From NCBI RefSeq assembly GCF_003008615.1, contig NZ_CP027657.1, positions 1,612,001-1,676,000 of the forward strand: a stretch of DNA of 64,000 bases, read 5' to 3'. The first letter of the stretch is position 1; the number at the start of each line of letters is the position of its first letter. Shown here piece after piece: positions 55,939 to 64,000 of the stretch. Origin of the DNA: Pseudomonas mendocina. GTDB lineage: Bacteria > Pseudomonadota > Gammaproteobacteria > Pseudomonadales > Pseudomonadaceae. Below the pieces are notes generated by a model that was not told where the DNA came from, made no database searches, and saw nothing but the letters and a program-made list of their open reading frames with translations. A program made the position numbers and the translations under genes.

Positions 55939-56007
55939 TTGTAGGAGCGGCCGGGCGGCGCACCGCTTTAGCTGCGAAAAGCATCGCGGACAAATCCGCT
56001 CCTACAA
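55939..56007. repeat. REP-like element, TGTAGGAGCGG family, betB-betA gap
   Basis: TTGTAGGAGCGG (55939-55950) and CCGCTCCTACAA (55996-56007) are perfect arms; the interior resembles the element at 2633-2698. Confidence 0.7.
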
Positions 56008-56020
56008 AAACCGCCGTCCC

Positions 56021-56076
56021 GTAGCCCGGATGCCATCCGGGAACAGTCACCGTGTTTTCCCGGACTGCGTCCGGGC
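56021..56076. repeat. REP-like element, GTAGCCCGGATGC family, just before betA
   Basis: GTAGCCCGGATGCCATCCGG (56021-56040) pairs imperfectly with TCCCGGACTGCGTCCGGGC (56058-56076). Its end is close to the betA ribosome site AGGAGGA. Confidence 0.7.
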
Positions 56077-56090
56077 AGCAGGAGGATGTC

Positions 56091-57797
56091 ATGCCCCAGG
56101 AATTCGACTACATCATCATCGGTGCCGGTTCAGCCGGTAACGTCCTGGCCACCCGTCTGACCGAGGACGAAGGTGTCAGCGTGCTGCTGCTCGAAGCCGG
56201 CGGCCCGGATTACCGCCTCGACTTCCGCACGCAGATGCCCGCCGCCCTGGCCTTTCCGCTACAGGGCCGACGCTACAACTGGGCCTACGAGACCGACCCC
56301 GAGCCGTACATGAACAACCGCCGCATGGAATGCGGGCGCGGCAAGGGCCTGGGCGGCTCATCGCTGATCAACGGCATGTGCTACATCCGCGGCAATGCCC
56401 TGGACTTCGACAACTGGGCCACTGCCAAAGGCCTGGAGGACTGGACGTATCTGGACTGCCTGCCGTATTTCCGCAAGGCGGAAACCCGCGACATCGGCCC
56501 CAACGATTACCACGGCGGCGACGGCCCGGTGAGCGTAACCACGCCCAAGGCCGGCAACAACCCGCTGTTCCACGCCATGGTCGAGGCCGGCGTACAAGCA
56601 GGTTATCCGCGTACCGATGACCTCAACGGCTACCAGCAGGAAGGCTTCGGCCCGATGGATCGCACCGTGACCCCGGAAGGCCGTCGCGCCAGCACCGCAC
56701 GCGGTTATCTGGACCAGGCACGGGCACGGCCGAACCTGACCATCGTCACCCACGCCACTACCGATCGCATCCTGTTCGACGGCAAGCGCGCCAGCGGCGT
56801 GAGCTACCTGATCGGCAACTCGAACAACGCCACCGAAGCCCGCGCCCGTCGCGAGGTGCTGCTGTGCGCCGGCGCCATCGCCTCGCCGCAGATTCTCCAG
56901 CGCTCCGGCGTTGGCCCTGCAGCGCTACTGCGCAAGCTGGATATCCCGCTGGTGCATGAACTGCCTGGCGTCGGCCAGAACCTGCAGGATCACCTGGAGA
57001 TGTACCTGCAGTACGCCTGCACACAGCCGGTGTCGCTGTACCCGGCGCTCAAACTGCTCAACCAGCCGGGCATCGGCGCGCAATGGCTGTTCGCCGGCAA
57101 CGGCATCGGCGCCAGCAACCAGTTCGAGGCGGGTGGGTTCATCCGTACGCGCCCGGAATTCGCCTGGCCCAATATCCAGTTCCATTTCCTCCCGGTGGCG
57201 ATCAACTACAACGGCAGCAATGCGGTCAACGAGCACGGTTTCCAGGCTCACGTCGGTTCGATGCGCTCGCCCAGCCGCGGTCGCATCCAGCTCAAGTCCA
57301 AGGATCCGCGCCAGCACCCGAGCATCCTGTTCAACTACATGAGTCACGAGCAGGACTGGCAGGAATTCCGTGACGGCATTCGTCTCACTCGCGAGATCAT
57401 GGCGCAGCCAGCACTCGACCCTTACCGAGGCCGCGAGATCAGCCCGGGCGCCGACGTACAGACTGACGCCGAGCTGGATACCTTCATCCGCGAACACGCG
57501 GAGACAGCGTTCCATCCGTCGTGCTCGTGCAAGATGGGCGAAGACGACATGGCGGTGGTCGATGGGCAAGGCCGCGTGCACGGCGTGCAGGGCTTGCGCG
57601 TGGTGGATGCGTCGATCATGCCGGAGATCATCACCGGCAACCTCAACGCCACCACCATCATGATGGCCGAGAAGATCGCCGATCGAATCCGAGGGCGTCA
57701 GCCATTGCCGCGCAGCAATGCGCCGTACTTCGTCGCGGGCGACCGCCCCGTGCGGGGTGTGCCGCTGCGCAGCCAGAACGACAGGCTAGTCGGGTAA
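56091..57797 (+). CDS. betA: choline dehydrogenase
   Basis: Membrane-associated FAD enzyme of the GMC family that oxidises choline to betaine aldehyde and on to betaine. The 568-residue protein has the dinucleotide motif [13 protein letters not shown] near residue 8, the GMC signature [20 protein letters not shown], and the C-terminal active-site His and Asn in [10 protein letters not shown] and ITGNLNATT. The ATG at 56091 follows CAGGAGGATGTC. Its end overlaps the convergent torT gene by 12 bases. Confidence 0.96.
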   Translation: MPQEFDYIIIGAGSAGNVLATRLTEDEGVSVLLLEAGGPDYRLDFRTQMPAALAFPLQGRRYNWAYETDPEPYMNNRRMECGRGKGLGGSSLINGMCYIRGNALDFDNWATAKGLEDWTYLDCLPYFRKAETRDIGPNDYHGGDGPVSVTTPKAGNNPLFHAMVEAGVQAGYPRTDDLNGYQQEGFGPMDRTVTPEGRRASTARGYLDQARARPNLTIVTHATTDRILFDGKRASGVSYLIGNSNNATEARARREVLLCAGAIASPQILQRSGVGPAALLRKLDIPLVHELPGVGQNLQDHLEMYLQYACTQPVSLYPALKLLNQPGIGAQWLFAGNGIGASNQFEAGGFIRTRPEFAWPNIQFHFLPVAINYNGSNAVNEHGFQAHVGSMRSPSRGRIQLKSKDPRQHPSILFNYMSHEQDWQEFRDGIRLTREIMAQPALDPYRGREISPGADVQTDAELDTFIREHAETAFHPSCSCKMGEDDMAVVDGQGRVHGVQGLRVVDASIMPEIITGNLNATTIMMAEKIADRIRGRQPLPRSNAPYFVAGDRPVRGVPLRSQNDRLVG

Positions 57798-58805
57798 TTC
57801 CTGACGGATCATCCAGTGCCCCTCGGGTGGCATCAGCCGCCCGAGGTCAAAGCGCTCCAATGCGGCGACATCGAGCATCTCGATCTTTGGGCTGATCAGC
57901 TGCGGTACCTTCTCGCCCTGTAGAGCACGCACGGCAAGATCCAGCGCGACGCGCGCTTGAATCACCGGCGAGTCGGTCGGCGCTGCCAGCACCTGGCCTT
58001 CGTGAATCTGTTCCAGCACCCGTTCAGTGGCATAGAACGACAGCACCTGCGCCTGCGAACCGACATTACGCACCAACTGCGCCGCGAACGCCGCCGCCTC
58101 GGCGTTGCCGATCAGGTAATCGAGCTGCGGATGCTGCTTGAGCAGCTCCCGCACCAGTTGCGCCTGACGGCTGCGATCGACCGGGCCGTAGCCACCATGA
58201 GCCAGCGTTACCGCGCTACCCGACATGGCTTCGCGCAAGCCGCGTTCGGCATCCTGCACCCAGCCGGCATCCGCCGGCCCGGGCAGCCAGCCGACCTGAA
58301 TCGGGCGACCTGCGCTGAGCTTCACCACGTATTCGAGGGTTGCGCGCGCCATATCGGCGAAGTCGACCCGGGAATGGGCACTGATACCTGGGCAATCCAG
58401 GCGATTGACCAGATCGATCACCGGCCGGCCAGCCTTCGTCTGCACTTCTACCGCGTGGCACAGGTCATAGGTGTTGATGCTGGCCACGACGAAGGCATTG
58501 GCGCCCTCGGCCACACAGTGGTCGAACTGCTCCAGTTGCACCGCCGCATGCTCGTAGCCACCGGCCTCGTAGATGCCCAGGCGTACACCGAGTCGATTCG
58601 CCTCCTGATCCAGACCCCAGGCCACGCCCCACCAGTAACGATCCTTACCGTGGGGCAACAGCGCGCAGATGCGCCAGGGCTTGTCGGCCACAGGCAAAGG
58701 GCGGTAATCCCGCATGCGGCCATCGGCTTCTACCGGATAGGGAAACCATTCGGCAGCCAGCAGTGACTGGCTGAACAGGCAGAACCAGACAGGTAACCAG
58801 CGCAT
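57786..58805 (-). CDS. torT: TorT-like periplasmic sensor protein
   Basis: A 339-residue type I periplasmic-binding-fold protein with signal peptide [17 protein letters not shown]. It resembles TorT, the TMAO-binding partner of the TorS sensor kinase: [53 protein letters not shown] and [13 protein letters not shown] are typical. No torS, torR or TMAO reductase gene is in the window. The start at 58805 is where the signal peptide begins; an in-frame codon at 58859 is not used. Confidence 0.83.
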   Translation of the reverse strand: MRWLPVWFCLFSQSLLAAEWFPYPVEADGRMRDYRPLPVADKPWRICALLPHGKDRYWWGVAWGLDQEANRLGVRLGIYEAGGYEHAAVQLEQFDHCVAEGANAFVVASINTYDLCHAVEVQTKAGRPVIDLVNRLDCPGISAHSRVDFADMARATLEYVVKLSAGRPIQVGWLPGPADAGWVQDAERGLREAMSGSAVTLAHGGYGPVDRSRQAQLVRELLKQHPQLDYLIGNAEAAAFAAQLVRNVGSQAQVLSFYATERVLEQIHEGQVLAAPTDSPVIQARVALDLAVRALQGEKVPQLISPKIEMLDVAALERFDLGRLMPPEGHWMIRQELPD

Positions 58806-58936
58806 GAAGCCATCCTTAGCCCAGAGCAGGGCGATATGCCGGTAGCTCCAGCGTAGCACTTACCGTCCTGGCTCATGAGGATTTGCCCGACCCGCACCAG
58901 CAGCCTAGAGTGAAGCGCGAAGACCACGAGAACAGC

Positions 58937-60358
58937 ATGACCATCCCCGCACCGCTCGACCCACGCACCGCCCGCCTGCTGCCATGGATAGTCGCCATCG
59001 CCTTCTTCATGCAGACGCTGGACGGCACCATCCTCAATACCGCCCTGCCCGCCATGGCCGGCGATCTCAACGAAGACCCGCTGCGCATGCAGTCGGTGGT
59101 GATCGCCTACATGCTCACCGTGGCGTTGCTGATTCCGGCATCGGGCTGGATCGCCGACCGCTTCGGCACCCGGCGCATCTTCTTCGGCGCCATCGCCCTG
59201 TTCAGCCTCGGCTCGCTGCTGTGCGCACTATCGGAATCGCTCAGCATGCTGATCGGCGCGCGGGTCATTCAGGGCCTCGGCGGTGCCTTGATGATGCCGG
59301 TCGGACGCCTGGTGGTGCTGCGCGCCTATCCGCGCTCCGAGCTCGTGCGGATCATGAGTTTCATCACCCTGCCCGGCCTGCTCGGCCCGCTGATCGGCCC
59401 GACCCTCGGCGGCTGGCTGGTGGAAGTCGCCAGCTGGCACTGGATCTTCCTGATCAACCTGCCCGTGGGGCTGCTCGGTTGCTGGGCGGCGCGACGGTAT
59501 ATGCCGGACCTGCGCGGGCCAGAGCGTAGCCGCTTCGATACCGTGGGTTTCCTGCTGTTCGGCGCCGCCATGTTGCTGATCACCGTGGCGCTGGAAGGGC
59601 TCGGCGAGTTGCACCTGCCGACCATGCGTGTGGTGCTGCTGTTGCTCGGCGGCATGGCCTGCCTGGCCGCTTACTGGTTACGCGCCGGGCGTATCGAACA
59701 TCCGCTGTTCTCGCCAGCGCTGTTCCATACCCGCAGCTTCGCCGTGGGCATCATCGGCAACCTGTTCGCGCGTCTCGGCAGCGGCGCGTTGCCCTTCCTC
59801 ACGCCCCTCCTGCTGCAACTGGCGATGGGCTATTCGCCGGCCCAGGCCGGCATGAGCCTGATCCCGCTGGCACTGGCAGCCATGGCAGCCAAGCCCCTGG
59901 CCAAGCCGCTGATCGAGCGCCTCGGCTACCGCAACATCCTCACCAGCAACACCCTGCTGCTTGGCGCCCTGATCGCCAGCCTGGCGCTGGTCGATGCCGA
60001 GACGTCGACGTTGCAGTTGATCATCCAGCTGAGCCTGATCGGCGCCTGCAACTCGCTGCAGTTCACCGCGATGAACACGGTAACGCTGATCGACCTGGAC
60101 AACCGCGACGCCAGCAGCGGCAACAGCCTGCTGTCGGTGGTGGTGCAGCTGGCAATGGGCCTGGGCGTCGCCTCGGCAGCGGCGCTGCTCAGTGGCTTCA
60201 GCCGCGACCTTGGCGGCAGTGACCACGTGTTGCAGGCGTTTCAGGCCACCTACCTGTGCGTCGGCCTGCTGTCGATGCTGGCAGCGGCGATCTTCCTGCA
60301 ACTGGATACGAAAGCGGGCCGTAGCGGCCGCAATATCGAGGTTCCGACCGACGACTGA
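58937..60358 (+). CDS. DHA2-family multidrug exporter (MdtD-like)
   Basis: A 473-residue major-facilitator protein with about 14 helices. The signatures FFMQTLDGTILNTALPAMAGDL (helix 1), GWIADRFGTRRIFFGA (loop 2-3), and VIQGLGGALMMPVGRLV are those of the DHA2 drug:proton antiporter family; E. coli MdtD has nearly the same length. The ATG at 58937 comes after an unused in-frame start at 58883. The substrate cannot be predicted. Possibly a quaternary-amine or iron-citrate exporter, but that is speculation. Confidence 0.82.
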   Translation: MTIPAPLDPRTARLLPWIVAIAFFMQTLDGTILNTALPAMAGDLNEDPLRMQSVVIAYMLTVALLIPASGWIADRFGTRRIFFGAIALFSLGSLLCALSESLSMLIGARVIQGLGGALMMPVGRLVVLRAYPRSELVRIMSFITLPGLLGPLIGPTLGGWLVEVASWHWIFLINLPVGLLGCWAARRYMPDLRGPERSRFDTVGFLLFGAAMLLITVALEGLGELHLPTMRVVLLLLGGMACLAAYWLRAGRIEHPLFSPALFHTRSFAVGIIGNLFARLGSGALPFLTPLLLQLAMGYSPAQAGMSLIPLALAAMAAKPLAKPLIERLGYRNILTSNTLLLGALIASLALVDAETSTLQLIIQLSLIGACNSLQFTAMNTVTLIDLDNRDASSGNSLLSVVVQLAMGLGVASAAALLSGFSRDLGGSDHVLQAFQATYLCVGLLSMLAAAIFLQLDTKAGRSGRNIEVPTDD

Positions 60359-60407
60359 CGTGGCCTGATACACTGCCGCCCTGTTTCACCAGCCCCGAGC
60401 CCTTGCC

Positions 60408-61784
60408 GTGACCGCTACCGCCTTCGCCAGCCTGCCCCTTTCCGCCGCCATGCAGGCCAATCTCGCCGCCATCGGCTATGCCGAGATGACGCCCATCCAG
60501 GCCGCCAGCCTGCCGCTGATTCTCAAGGGCCGCGACCTGATCGCCCAGGCCAAGACCGGCAGCGGCAAGACTGCAGCGTTCGGCATCGGCCTGCTGCATC
60601 CGCTCAACCCACGCTACTTCGGCTGCCAGGCCATGGTGCTGTGCCCGACGCGCGAGCTGGCCGATCAGGTAGCCAAAGAGATTCGTCGCCTGGCCCGCGC
60701 GGCCGACAACATCAAGGTGCTCACCCTGTGCGGCGGCGTGCCCTTCGGCCCGCAGATCGGCTCGCTGGAGCACGGCGCGCACGTGATCGTCGGCACTCCC
60801 GGCCGCGTACAGGAACACCTGCGCAAAGGCACGTTGAAGGTCGATGGCCTCAATACCCTGGTGCTCGACGAGGCGGATCGCATGCTCGACATGGGCTTCG
60901 TCGACAGTATCAGCGACATCATCGAACAAACCCCGGCGCGCCGGCAGACCCTGCTGTTCTCCGCCACCTATCCGACCGGCATCGAACAACTCGCCGCGCG
61001 CTTCCTGCGCAGCCCCGAGCGGGTCGAGGTCGAGGCGCAGCATGACGACGGGCAGATCGAACAACGCTTCTACGAAATTGCTCCAGGCCAACGCATGGAA
61101 GCGGTCAGCACGCTGCTGCGGCATTTTCGCAAACAACCGGTGGTTGCCTTCTGCGCCACGCGCCAGCAATGCGACGAGCTGGCCGCGCAGCTAGAGGCCG
61201 AGAAGATTTCCGCCGCCGCACTGCATGGCGATCTGGAGCAACGTGATCGCGATCAGATCCTCGCCCTGTTCGCCAACCGCAGCCTCAGCGTGCTGGTGGC
61301 CACTGACGTTGCCGCGCGCGGCCTGGATATCGCCGGGCTGGAGATGGTGATCAACGTCGAGCTGTCGCGTGATGCCGAGGTGCATATCCACCGCATCGGT
61401 CGCAGTGGTCGCGCCGGTGAAAAAGGCCTGGCGCTGAGCCTGGTGGCGCCCGCCGAAGCCGGTCGCGCCCAAGCCATCGAAGCGCTTCAGGGCAAGGAAC
61501 TGGCCTGGTATCCGCTGCCTGCGGCCAAGGCGACTGGCGAGCCGCTGCTGCCGCCGATGCACACGCTGTGCATCGGTGCCGGACGCAAGGAGAAACTGCG
61601 CCCTGGCGACATCCTCGGTGCCCTGACCGGCGATGCCGGCATCCCTGGCGATCAGGTCGGCAAGATCGCCCTGTTCGATTACCAGGCCTACGTTGCCGTG
61701 CACCGCGATGTGGCGCGCCAGGCGCTGAAGCGCCTGAGCGAAGGCAAGATCAAGGGTAGAACTCTGCGTGTACGTCTATTGTAA
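60408..61784 (+). CDS. dbpA: ATP-dependent RNA helicase DbpA
   Basis: DEAD-box helicase involved in 50S ribosome assembly, specific for 23S rRNA hairpin 92. The 458-residue protein has Walker A AKTGSGKTAAFG, PTRELADQVAKE, the DEAD motif VLDEADRMLDMGF, the SAT motif and HRIGRSGRAGEKG, then the C-terminal DbpA RNA-binding domain (from about residue 385, LCIGAGRKEKLRPGDILGALTG). The start is GTG at 60408. Confidence 0.95.
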   Translation: MTATAFASLPLSAAMQANLAAIGYAEMTPIQAASLPLILKGRDLIAQAKTGSGKTAAFGIGLLHPLNPRYFGCQAMVLCPTRELADQVAKEIRRLARAADNIKVLTLCGGVPFGPQIGSLEHGAHVIVGTPGRVQEHLRKGTLKVDGLNTLVLDEADRMLDMGFVDSISDIIEQTPARRQTLLFSATYPTGIEQLAARFLRSPERVEVEAQHDDGQIEQRFYEIAPGQRMEAVSTLLRHFRKQPVVAFCATRQQCDELAAQLEAEKISAAALHGDLEQRDRDQILALFANRSLSVLVATDVAARGLDIAGLEMVINVELSRDAEVHIHRIGRSGRAGEKGLALSLVAPAEAGRAQAIEALQGKELAWYPLPAAKATGEPLLPPMHTLCIGAGRKEKLRPGDILGALTGDAGIPGDQVGKIALFDYQAYVAVHRDVARQALKRLSEGKIKGRTLRVRLL

Positions 61785-61825
61785 GGTTGATATAAAGAAT
61801 CAAACGGCCTGGGCCGGAGTTACCC

Positions 61826-63061
61826 ATGCGCAATATTCTGGTCATTGAAGACAGTCCACTGGTTCTGAAGATCCTCGAACATCTGTTCCGCCAGGAAACC
61901 GATCTGGAGCCGATCTTCTGTGCCTCGCTGGCAGAAGCCGAAGTGATGCTGGAGACCTCGGCCGCGCTGTTCTTCGCCGCCATCGTCGACCTGCACCTGC
62001 CGGATGCGCCAGATGGCGAGAGCGTCGACCTGGTGATGCGCTATCACCTGCCGTGCATCGTCCTCAGCGGCAGTTACAACGAGCAACGCCGTGACGACCT
62101 GCTGATGAAGGGCGTGGTCGACTATGTGCTCAAGGAAAGCCAGCACTCCTACGAGTACGCCTTCCGCCTACTGCACCGGCTCGACCACAACAGCCATATC
62201 AAGATTCTCATCGCCGACGACTCCACGGCGCAGCGTCACTACATTCGCCACATTCTCGAGCCGCACCACTACCAGATCATCGAGGCCAGCGACGGCAAGG
62301 AGACCCTGCGCCAGCTGGGCGAGCACCCGGATCTCGACCTGCTGGTACTCGACCATGCCATGCCCGGCGTCAGCGGTTTCGAGCTGGTCAAGCTGCTGCG
62401 GCAAAAGCTGCGCCTCAACGACCTGATCATCATCGGTGTGTCCGCCGACCCCAAGGGCTCGCTCAGCGCGCAGTTCATCAAGCATGGTGCCGATGACTTC
62501 CTGCGCAAACCATTCTGCCCCGAAGAGCTGAATTGCCGGGTGATGTCCACCCTGGAGCGTCGCGACCTGCTGCGCGCGCTGAAGAAAGCCGCACAGTTCG
62601 ATGCCCTGACCGGCCTGAACAACCGCCGCGCTTTCTACGAGCAGGGACTGCAGATGCTGCAACAGGCACAACGCGAGCGTCGCGAAGTGTGCGTGGCGAT
62701 GCTCGACCTCGACCACTTCAAGCAGATCAACGATGGTTTCGGTCATGCCAGCGGCGACAGCGCCCTGGTGGTGTTCGCCCGGGCAATGAGTGCGGCCTTC
62801 CCCGATATGCTGCTGGGCCGACTCGGGGGCGAGGAATTCGCCCTGCTCACGCTGCATGATGCGGAGCAGGTGGTGCAGGCACTGGACAAGCTACGGCGGC
62901 AATGCGCTAGCCTGTACTACGCGGTGGGCGCGCCGGCCTTGTCGTTCAGCGCGGGGCTGTACCAGGGCGAACCAGAAGACCTGGAAAGCCTTCTGCACGA
63001 GGCTGACATCCGGCTATACCGGGCCAAGCAGCAGGGCCGCGCCCGTACGGTGCTGGCCTGA
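61826..63061 (+). CDS. response regulator with two receiver domains and GGDEF output
   Basis: A 411-residue cytoplasmic protein. REC1 has phospho-acceptor Asp55 (AAIVDLHLPD); REC2 has Asp176 (LLVLDHAMPG) with Lys in FLRKPF. The GGDEF domain has active-site GGEEF at 334-338, but the RxxD inhibition site five residues upstream is absent (FPDM there). It is therefore likely a phosphorylation-controlled diguanylate cyclase without product inhibition. No histidine kinase is beside it. CGGAGT precedes the ATG. Confidence 0.88.
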   Translation: MRNILVIEDSPLVLKILEHLFRQETDLEPIFCASLAEAEVMLETSAALFFAAIVDLHLPDAPDGESVDLVMRYHLPCIVLSGSYNEQRRDDLLMKGVVDYVLKESQHSYEYAFRLLHRLDHNSHIKILIADDSTAQRHYIRHILEPHHYQIIEASDGKETLRQLGEHPDLDLLVLDHAMPGVSGFELVKLLRQKLRLNDLIIIGVSADPKGSLSAQFIKHGADDFLRKPFCPEELNCRVMSTLERRDLLRALKKAAQFDALTGLNNRRAFYEQGLQMLQQAQRERREVCVAMLDLDHFKQINDGFGHASGDSALVVFARAMSAAFPDMLLGRLGGEEFALLTLHDAEQVVQALDKLRRQCASLYYAVGAPALSFSAGLYQGEPEDLESLLHEADIRLYRAKQQGRARTVLA

Positions 63062-63793
63062 TCAAGGGCCGTGGCGCTGCAGCGTCGCGGCATAGCTACC
63101 ATCGTCGCTCATCTCCTGGATCGCCTTGTCGAAACGACTGGCGATTTCCTCGTGATCGGCACGACTGCGACGAACCAGAATATGCAGGCCGTTCTCGGTC
63201 AACGGCAGCGGCAGGAACTCCAGCTCGCCGCGAATGGAGCTCAACTCCCGCCCCATGTGATACCGCGCCACCAGTTCATCTTCCAGCGCCAGCTGCACCC
63301 GCCCGGCATGCAACATGCGCGCAGCGATCTCGAAGCTGCCAACACCCACCTTGAGCAGGTTGGGGTCGCTGTCGAACTCCTTGGAATAGGCATAACCACG
63401 CACCACGGCGATGCTGTGCGGGTAGAGATCGGCCAGGGTTTCGAAGCGAATATTGCTGCCCTTGCGCTGCATGAAACGCAGACGATTGACCAGATAAGGG
63501 CGAGAGAAATAGCCGTACTCGGCACGATCCGCACTGTACCAGGCGTTGATCAACACATCGTAATCACCGCGTTTGAGCCCCAGCACCGCTCGCTCCCAGG
63601 GAACCTCGGCGTAGCTGGTGGTGTAGCCGGCACGCTTCAGCGCCTGCTCCACCAGATCACTGGCCAGACCATTGCCAGGTAAGTCCCGATCATTGAAAGG
63701 CGGCCAGGGATCAGCCACCAGGCGCAACAACTCGGCCGAGGCCAGTGCCGGCGACAGCAGCAAGAGCAATAGCCAGGCACGCACTGCGAGCAT
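63062..63793 (-). CDS. extracytoplasmic solute-binding protein family 3
   Basis: A 243-residue periplasmic protein, with signal peptide MLAVRAWLLLLLLSPALASA, then LRLVADPWPPFNDRDLPGNGLASDLVEQALKRAGY, typical of SBP_bac_3 proteins (polar amino acid receptor family). PWERAVLGLKRGDYDVLINAWYS follows. No permease or ATPase genes are seen, so it may be a sensory or orphan receptor rather than a transporter part. The stop codon abuts that of the converging response-regulator gene. Confidence 0.82.
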   Translation of the reverse strand: MLAVRAWLLLLLLSPALASAELLRLVADPWPPFNDRDLPGNGLASDLVEQALKRAGYTTSYAEVPWERAVLGLKRGDYDVLINAWYSADRAEYGYFSRPYLVNRLRFMQRKGSNIRFETLADLYPHSIAVVRGYAYSKEFDSDPNLLKVGVGSFEIAARMLHAGRVQLALEDELVARYHMGRELSSIRGELEFLPLPLTENGLHILVRRSRADHEEIASRFDKAIQEMSDDGSYAATLQRHGP

Positions 63794-63858
63794 TGGTGGC
63801 GATCCATCCGAATTGATCAGTTCTAGTGATAGCAGGCGCAACGCCACTCGTCACTGTC

Positions 63859-64000
63859 TCAAATCTGAGACAAGCATTGGCGCACTCCGCATTCGTCGGC
63901 AACACGCTGGGCAGAATCGGCGACCCAGAGCGGCTTCGGGTAAACTTCACCGGTTTTCTCGCAGCACCATTTGTGCCAGCGATTCACCTTGGGGACATTT
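63859..64000 (-). CDS. possible C-terminus of a gene entering from the right edge
   Basis: On the minus strand a frame is open from the right edge to a TGA at 63859-63861 and reads ...NRWHKWCCEKTGEVYPK ... RVADECGVRQCLSQI. The content looks protein-like, with several cysteines and tryptophans, and stops just before the solute-binding gene. Only 46 codons are visible, so the identity is unknown and the call is weak. Confidence 0.35.
   Translation of the reverse strand, partial: NVPKVNRWHKWCCEKTGEVYPKPLWVADSAQRVADECGVRQCLSQI

Overview
The window reads as chromosomal DNA of a GC-rich Pseudomonas. The evidence is a class II (medium-chain-length) phaC1-phaZ-phaC2-phaD / phaI-phaF locus with the flanking gene order of pseudomonads (SPOR gene, hslVU, DUF971 gene before it; ubiE-ubiJ-ubiB, hisIE, tatABC after it), the carnitine/glycine-betaine genes with their GATase1-AraC regulators, and Pseudomonas-type REP repeats. 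The P. mendocina/oleovorans branch is a guess I cannot prove from sequence alone. No rRNA, tRNA, CRISPR, prophage, transposase or integrase is visible.

Layout. 1-2.6 kb: end of a SPOR-domain protein, then hslV-hslU protease. 2.7-10.8 kb: DUF971 gene, then the polyhydroxyalkanoate (PHA) locus: two synthases, a depolymerase, the TetR activator PhaD, and on the opposite strand the phasins PhaI and PhaF plus a small PHA-system protein. 10.9-16.8 kb: ubiquinone genes ubiE-ubiJ-ubiB, hisI-hisE, tatA-tatB-tatC and rsmE, mostly with overlapping ends. 17-28.4 kb: mainly minus-strand housekeeping and envelope genes (dtd, pip, lipocalin, DUF924, fbp, a 7TM-PAS-GGDEF cyclase, a DUF3999/DUF2339 membrane pair).

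28.6-57.8 kb is a nearly continuous quaternary-ammonium catabolic region. Carnitine: cdhB, cdhA, cdhC, receptor caiX, divergent regulator cdhR. Dimethylglycine: an M19-dipeptidase-like protein, a DUF5943 protein, dgcA, dgcB, etfA, etfB. Regulation and end product: gbdR and L-serine dehydratase. Uptake: one ABC core (cbcV-cbcW) with cbcX and further stand-alone receptors. Choline oxidation: betI-betB-betA. Together they can take choline and carnitine to glycine betaine and dimethylglycine to sarcosine; the betaine monooxygenase (gbcAB), sarcosine oxidase and glyA are not in the window. 57.8-64 kb: a TorT-like periplasmic sensor protein without TorS/TorR, a DHA2 exporter, dbpA, a double-receiver GGDEF response regulator and an extracytoplasmic solute-binding protein.

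Main points of interest: the M19-like protein of the betaine cluster lacks the HxD and Glu metal ligands of dipeptidases; its DUF5943 neighbour looks like a degenerate V4R domain; DgcA has Ala where a canonical Fe-S cysteine is expected; sigma-54 promoters are readable upstream of phaC1 and gbdR; two BetI-operator-like palindromes flank betI; REP repeats occupy almost every junction inside the carnitine, dimethylglycine and betaine operons.
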